Below are positions 31,101 through 35,377 of a stretch of DNA of 35,377 bases, in pieces. This DNA is from a virus, in the IMG/VR virus record IMGVR_UViG_3300001472_000062, positions 1-35,377 of that record; one strand, written 5' to 3'. The first letter of the stretch is position 1. Every line of letters begins with the position of its first letter. The position numbers were made by a program, and so were the translations under genes. Below the pieces are notes generated by a model, which saw only the letters and a list, made by a program, of their open reading frames with translations, searched no databases and was not told where the DNA came from.

Positions 31101-34100
31101 ATTAAAAACAAAGACGCTATCATTGCCAAGATGAGTGATCGCAAGTTCACCAAGGCAATGCTTCAGCAAATAACTCACTCGCCACGTTCTGATCTTAAAA
31201 AACCTCAAATGGTTAAAAGCGCGTATGAGTCGATGCTTGCGGCTCACGTTATGGGTGATGCTACGTTTACCATCTTCGGCGGTTCTAAAACCTACGAACA
31301 ACAAATGATGGAGAAAATTAACAAGCAGACTCAAGCCGATGTTGACGCAGCTTATGAGAAGCAGCGTGAATACCGCGCTCAAATGAAGCAGCGTAAAGAT
31401 GAGTTTGTTAAATCACTGTCTAACCCTGAAACCTTGCCAGAGTTTAAAGAGTTTATTCGTGTTCGCGGAAAAGACAAAATGAGCCCTGAACAACTGGCCG
31501 CTTATGATGAGCTTGTTGCTGAATCAATGGCAGAAGTTAAGCCTGAAGTTGTCAAAGCTGAAGCTGAAGCTGTAACCACTGAGCGAGCGCAAACCAAGCA
31601 CACTAAAACTGGTGCGGATCTGTTTGTGGTAAAAATGGTTGGCCGTGTACCTAAAGAACAATTCAGAGAGTTAAGCGGAAAGGCTAAGCAGTTAGGCGGC
31701 TATTACTCTTCTTACTCAAAAGGTGACGCGATACCAGGATTTCAATTTAAAACGGTTGAAGCGGCTGATCAGTTTGAGCAGTTGCTATCTGGCAAAGATG
31801 TGGATAAAAGCGACTTCGCAGAGGCTAAAGCTGAAGTTAAACAGTCAAAGAACGCTGACAAGCTTTTAAATATGGCTGAAAAGATTGAAGCCAAGGCCAC
31901 AGAAGAGATTAACCGACCAAGGCAGGCTAACACAGCAAAACGCGCTTCAATGGCCGCAGGCGCAACCGAGCGAGCTGAGAAACAACTTGCTTTGGCTAAG
32001 ACGGTTCGCAATATCGCCGTTAAGCTTCAGGAAGGAGAAGTTAAACACCTGGGACAAATGAGCCAGGTCACACAGCTTGAAGAGCTGATCACCATTCAGA
32101 AACGTGCAATACCTAATGAATTGTATGAGCAAGGTTCGTTTGATGGGTACTCAATTAGCCGACCACTGAAAGAAGGCGTAACGGTTGACGACTACATTAA
32201 CCTTGTCGGCTTCCCCGGTATCGAGCTTGATAGCGGAATCATAGAGAGCATTTCTAAATCACTTAAAGGTAAGCGAGGTTATTCCCGTTTATCTGCTGAG
32301 TTGCAAAAATTACCAAAAGGCAAGCGTGACTCACTTCGTAAGCTTACAAAAGAACAAGGCGATAAGATAATGGCCGCTAGTAAAGACGGTCACATTGAAG
32401 CTTATTCTCTTAGCTGGCTACCGGATCAGGTCGCAACATTAAACCGATTAGGCAAGTTGGGGATCTCTACTGGTGAGCAGTTACGCGCCGCTATTCGTGA
32501 GCTTGATTCTCTTCGAGTGGCGAAGCGACAAGAGGACCCAGTTAAAAAGCTTGAGCGTGATTTAGTTGGTAAGAAGATTGAAGGCTTCTTTCCTACTCCT
32601 ACGCCATTAGTTGATCAGATGATTGACTATGCAGACATTAAACCAGGGCATGAGGTTTTAGAACCTTCCGCTGGTAAAGGTAACATTGCAGATCAGATCA
32701 TGGTTTCCGCGCCGGATGCCTCGCTTGATGTTGTTGAATACAACACTTCGCTTGCTTCATTGCTTGAGGTTAAAGGTTATAACGTTGTTGGTAACGACTT
32801 CCTTGAATACTCCGGCAAGCAGTATGACCGCATTGTGATGAATCCACCGTTTGAAAACTTCCAGGACATTGACCATGTAAAACATGCTTATGACCTGTTA
32901 AAACCCGGTGGAAAACTTGTGGCTATCATGGGCGCCGGCGTGAAGAACTCGCGAAAGAAAGCGGTTGAGTTCCGTGAGTGGCTTGATGATGCTGGCAGTT
33001 ACATTGAAGACTTACCAGAAGGAAGCTTTAAAGGTTCAGAGCGTTCGACTGGCGTTAACACTGTAATGGTTACGATTGAGAAAAACGACACCAATACACT
33101 TAACTACAAAAAGGATGACAGCAAGGTTTCACCTACACCGAAAGATGGTGATCGTGTATTTCATGCGCCTGGTCACAACTTTATTGGCATGTTCCGTTCA
33201 ACCGGGATACCTGAGCGCCGTGACTTTGTAACCATTGAAGGCCGTAAGTTAAAGATCCCTGATGCGCCGCAACGTATCGAGCCGATCATGAGTAAGCTGA
33301 TTAAGATAACTGGGCGCCGTATTTACTTTGGGAAAATCAAAGGCAAGTCGACTGAAGGTTTCTATCGTCCTAACGTTGGCGAGATAAGAACGCGCCGCAA
33401 GAATGACGTTGAAGTGTTGGCGCATGAAATGGCTCACTACCTTGATATTTATTCAAACGTTACTTTGCCTAACTTCCAAAAGCTTTATAAAGATCCTAAG
33501 TACTCTGCTGAAGTGGCAGCGCTTAGCTATACCGATGCTGATCCGAAGATTGAAAAAATTGAAGGGTTTGCTGAGTTTGTGCGCCTATGGCTAACGAATG
33601 CCAATGAAGCGCAATTGAGAGCGCCTAAGTTCTATGATGCGTTTACCAATGAGTTAGCGCGTGATCGTAAGCTGCTTAATCCTATGCGTGATATGCAGGA
33701 CTTAATGCACAAGTTCTACTTCCAGGGACCAGATAAGCTAGGCCAAGCGTTAATTGGTCAAGATGTTTCATTCAAGCAGCGTTTTAACGAGTGGGCTTAT
33801 CGCCGTGACTCGCGTATTCGTCAGCAAGTTATTGACCGTTTTCATGCCGCTAGAAAGGTTGAGCAAGAGCTAACCCGTAAAATTGGGACCGTTGAAGAGT
33901 CAGCCTGGAAGCAATTTAGAATTGCCAATGGTGGTGCGGAAGGTATCTCTGATTACATTCTTAACTATGGCACCGTTCAATTTGACGAAAAAGGCGATCT
34001 GAAGCGTAGCGGTAAAAGCCTACATGAAGTCATGGAGCCAGTTAAAACAATCAAGCTAAAGCCTGAGCATGAAGGTGATCAGAAGATTGATTTACTAATG

Positions 34101-35377
34101 CGTTATTTTGCTGGCCGCCGAGCGTTAGAGCTTCACCGCCAGAAGCGTGAAAACCTGATCCCTAAAGAAACCGCTAAAGAATGGGCTCGCCTTGGTAAAG
34201 ACTACCCGGTGTTTGAGTCCATCCAAAAAGAGTATCAAGAGTTCAATGATCGCATGATGGACTTTTACGAAGAAGCCGGAATGGTTACGCCTGAAGGTCG
34301 TAAAACAATGCAGTCAATGAACAAGGACTATGTACCTTTCAACCGTATCCGTGATCAGCTTGCTGGTGGTAAAGGTGCGTCTAGTGCCGGATTCCAAAAG
34401 CTTAAAGGTGGCACCGCTAACCTGAATGATATTTTGGTGAACATTCAAGACGGCATAACGGCCAACGTCCGATCGGCATTAAACAACCGAGCTAAACAGC
34501 GACTTTATCAATACATTTCAGGCCATAAAGACGGGGCAATTTTTGCAACTAAGATAGCACCGGATTCTAAGCCTGTTCAGGTTTACGCTGATGAAATGCA
34601 AGCGAAGATCAGCAAGGTTCTTGAGGCTAACGGAATTGAGATAGAAGGTGATCTTGATTTAGCCAGCAAAGAGCTTCTTACTTTCTGGCAACATGGTGTT
34701 GCGCCTCGCGTCAATGAGTCTGGAAATATTGTTGATTCAGTGATCATTAACGGAAAGCCGAAGTATTACGAAGTTCAAGATCCACTTCTTCAAGAAATGC
34801 TTATGTCAATGAATCCTGAAAGCTACAGCTCATTTATGAATGTGATGTTCGGTGTTAAGAACTTCTTTACCCGTACCATTACGCTAGGGATTGAGTTCAC
34901 CGGGGCTAACCTGGTGCGCGATACGGTTGGCGCAACATTCCTAAGCAAGAATAACTTCAAGCCGTTTATAAGTTCGTTCCAGGGTATGTATTCGTTTTTA
35001 GCTAAAGACAAGCATTACCAGGACTTCATTCGCTCAGGTGGTGGTCACTCAAGCCGTCTTGAGGGTGCAACCCGTGACAGCCAGGCAAGACGAAGAGTTA
35101 AGCTTGATGAATTTGGCGTTATGACTGGGCCTGAAAGGTTACTAAGCAGCATTGATAACTTAGCGAGCGCCTTTGAATATGGCACTCGTATTGGTGAATA
35201 CAGACTTGCCAAGAAAAATATGAAGTCTGATATGGACGCTGGTTTTGATGCGAGAGAGATCTCCACTGACTTTAGTGTTCTTGGTGCTAACAGGTTCCTG
35301 ACTGGCTACATTCGCACAGTTCCGTTCCTAAACGCGATGGTTCAATCACAGGATCGTGTATTTAGAGAGGCGGCAGT
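28200..35377 (+). CDS. Giant polyvalent virion protein (ParB-like, adenine methyltransferase, metallopeptidase, LPD domains); 3' end outside window
   Basis: From GTG 28200 (AGGAG 7 bases upstream) the frame stays open for 2392 codons to the window edge. Residues 1-120 are helical and Q/P-rich. Segments around 240-260 and 365-385 are Ala/Gly-rich and hydrophobic, like ejection-protein membrane segments. Charged linkers follow at 420-515 and 780-940. Residues 520-600 resemble a ParB/sulfiredoxin-fold unit (ISGRHRLDLAE at 553-563). Residues 1135-1280 (LGGYYSSYSKGDAIPGFQF; NTAKRASMAAGATERAE) resemble polyvalent-protein linker domains. Residues 1462-1640 are an adenine methyltransferase: EPSAGKG 1488-1494, NPPF 1548-1551. 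Residues 1735-1800 are a zincin: HEMAH 1742-1746, with E1788 or E1792 as third ligand. Residues 2010-2392 resemble LPD38 (NKDYVPF; NLVRDTVG). The place is that of P22 gp16. Such DarB-like proteins are injected with DNA and protect it; that role is inferred. Confidence 0.9.
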   Translation, partial: MSEFIKSFREQNPQYNDMADDQLVTALHNKYYSDIPVEQFNQKIGFQVAPIDPVVSDPVAEQEPGLIAQPRPQESVAPMTGYGASSDIPIQQQEPIPQQQPVDGFTGAAIKAPEEQSMLELVSGKLKNWAAGAGERAGDVGGALLQTIETVGTGLEQKFPMGGLVWEDGDIIPSVLDPEEWAKREAEPILTKGADVLKDIDLGYQEKVGWEDVKKSFSEGGPLSGSAYADVLEYGIEQGVKSVPDMVAAIYALPTYIFARSGEIGEQRAQNKGKEKADLEDVLEAAPFAVASSLLERIGAKGITQAGKEEIGKEILKAGIKESTKRVAAAGGKAMTKEAATEAIQEGMIEYVGERYGTDVAMDWKEALDQAAAGAVAGGVFVGTGGGVMATANEINYSPEKVIAKQLEKDIEATEVVGTEQAAIEALSPEQAKIQQEQKPQQKQELKEKEGKAKPEPVKPVAKQEFEIDKAQTTEQDPVALELPEEKPVKQQIVGKEVVEAPIEEVTISEDVPQFKEGADVKGVVEPLGGKFERTGVAPIQIWIREDGRKEVISGRHRLDLAERSGEKTIPAQYHYESEGFGADQAAVLDAMLNIREGQGKVKDYVDFIKATKPRKAEADAQGILARQTGKRAFTIATEGSDALITSHRNDQLTDEAATRIAEAAPRNEKLQAVGIKAIQDGKSIAVAENMVKAVKTMTDETAQQSGDLFGFDDSAMVEAENLAKAAVKKQSEIQKTLSAVQGAAKRPELAAKEGVDVKNPEAIKARIAELKEQKRDWQNWHTNPKLTQELKAQPEKAVTDERPAITEEAKAPTPEPAAQTLPKEKDTFTNWNAKDSEGGPAEQSFNRGEYAKAVKSDKDKTFFDGGEIEGISQAKQQAKIKGVWHDFGSIVKADKPEPVKKPTKPMSEVVESVSKKKGKGLTDADKVPAPKADYATEPAQAYRSFMESVANQTATIAEIKADAESLIKNKDAIIAKMSDRKFTKAMLQQITHSPRSDLKKPQMVKSAYESMLAAHVMGDATFTIFGGSKTYEQQMMEKINKQTQADVDAAYEKQREYRAQMKQRKDEFVKSLSNPETLPEFKEFIRVRGKDKMSPEQLAAYDELVAESMAEVKPEVVKAEAEAVTTERAQTKHTKTGADLFVVKMVGRVPKEQFRELSGKAKQLGGYYSSYSKGDAIPGFQFKTVEAADQFEQLLSGKDVDKSDFAEAKAEVKQSKNADKLLNMAEKIEAKATEEINRPRQANTAKRASMAAGATERAEKQLALAKTVRNIAVKLQEGEVKHLGQMSQVTQLEELITIQKRAIPNELYEQGSFDGYSISRPLKEGVTVDDYINLVGFPGIELDSGIIESISKSLKGKRGYSRLSAELQKLPKGKRDSLRKLTKEQGDKIMAASKDGHIEAYSLSWLPDQVATLNRLGKLGISTGEQLRAAIRELDSLRVAKRQEDPVKKLERDLVGKKIEGFFPTPTPLVDQMIDYADIKPGHEVLEPSAGKGNIADQIMVSAPDASLDVVEYNTSLASLLEVKGYNVVGNDFLEYSGKQYDRIVMNPPFENFQDIDHVKHAYDLLKPGGKLVAIMGAGVKNSRKKAVEFREWLDDAGSYIEDLPEGSFKGSERSTGVNTVMVTIEKNDTNTLNYKKDDSKVSPTPKDGDRVFHAPGHNFIGMFRSTGIPERRDFVTIEGRKLKIPDAPQRIEPIMSKLIKITGRRIYFGKIKGKSTEGFYRPNVGEIRTRRKNDVEVLAHEMAHYLDIYSNVTLPNFQKLYKDPKYSAEVAALSYTDADPKIEKIEGFAEFVRLWLTNANEAQLRAPKFYDAFTNELARDRKLLNPMRDMQDLMHKFYFQGPDKLGQALIGQDVSFKQRFNEWAYRRDSRIRQQVIDRFHAARKVEQELTRKIGTVEESAWKQFRIANGGAEGISDYILNYGTVQFDEKGDLKRSGKSLHEVMEPVKTIKLKPEHEGDQKIDLLMRYFAGRRALELHRQKRENLIPKETAKEWARLGKDYPVFESIQKEYQEFNDRMMDFYEEAGMVTPEGRKTMQSMNKDYVPFNRIRDQLAGGKGASSAGFQKLKGGTANLNDILVNIQDGITANVRSALNNRAKQRLYQYISGHKDGAIFATKIAPDSKPVQVYADEMQAKISKVLEANGIEIEGDLDLASKELLTFWQHGVAPRVNESGNIVDSVIINGKPKYYEVQDPLLQEMLMSMNPESYSSFMNVMFGVKNFFTRTITLGIEFTGANLVRDTVGATFLSKNNFKPFISSFQGMYSFLAKDKHYQDFIRSGGGHSSRLEGATRDSQARRRVKLDEFGVMTGPERLLSSIDNLASAFEYGTRIGEYRLAKKNMKSDMDAGFDAREISTDFSVLGANRFLTGYIRTVPFLNAMVQSQDRVFREAA

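Noticed and set aside
28555-32132. Numerous 60-140 codon frames on both strands between 28.5 and 32.1 kb
   Set aside because: All are shadows of the continuous frame that starts at 28200 and is supported by recognisable domains.
1-35377. Temperate-phage genes (integrase, CI/Cro repressor, att site)
   Set aside because: None is visible in the window; the only regulator-like gene is the 54-residue protein at 5871-6035, and the genome is incomplete, so lysogeny can be neither claimed nor excluded.

Overview
The window is most of the genome of a tailed double-stranded DNA phage with a P22-like (short-tailed, podovirus) virion module. The evidence is the gene order small terminase, large terminase, 718-aa portal, about 304-aa scaffold, P22-type coat, gp4-like and gp10-like tail accessory proteins, a tail-needle-like coiled coil, gp7-like and gp20-like ejection proteins, plus a tailspike. 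Base composition, abundant A/T-ending codons and the protein families suggest a Gram-negative, gammaproteobacterial host, possibly marine; the species cannot be read from the sequence. No integrase, CI-type repressor, tRNA or CRISPR array is visible, so lifestyle is undecided. Both ends of the window lie inside open genes (tailspike at the left, a giant virion protein at the right). These two genes are adjacent in position in P22-type maps, which fits a circular or permuted genome cut at an arbitrary point.

Layout. (1) 2-1660, plus strand: 3' part of the tailspike, closed by a bidirectional terminator. (2) 6035-1715, minus strand: a compact, overlapping early operon that starts with a 54-aa ribbon-helix-helix-like protein, then a GIY-YIG protein, a DUF1376 replication protein with a 54-bp internal tandem repeat, a DUF6475-like partner, a small basic protein, a phage Dam methyltransferase, a small acidic protein, a DUF1367 protein and NinG. 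(3) 6036-6147: a divergent control region with back-to-back promoters. (4) 6148-12763, plus strand: recombination/DNA-metabolism operon (ERF annealing protein, YqaJ exonuclease with a long coiled-coil extension, DEDDh exonuclease, DUF2303, a small Q/G-tailed protein) ending in a Gp49-DUF2829 fusion whose second half looks like the Thoeris inhibitor Tad2. (5) 12771-14636: lysis cassette (M15 endopeptidase and two holin-like proteins) invaded by an HNH/AP2 homing endonuclease gene whose ribosome-binding site is in a hairpin. (6) 14617-28156: packaging, head and tail genes. (7) 28200 to the right edge: a reading frame of at least 2392 codons without a stop, in the position of P22 gp16.

The most interesting item is that giant protein. 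Reading it in frame shows a ParB-like segment, an adenine methyltransferase (EPSAGKG and NPPF), a zinc metallopeptidase (HEMAH) and a long C-terminal region resembling the large polyvalent protein-associated domains. This is the architecture of phage 'polyvalent' proteins (DarB-like, co-injected with DNA to protect it in the new host). Together with the separate Dam methyltransferase and the Tad2-like fusion, the phage appears to carry several layers of counter-defence, one of them built into the particle.
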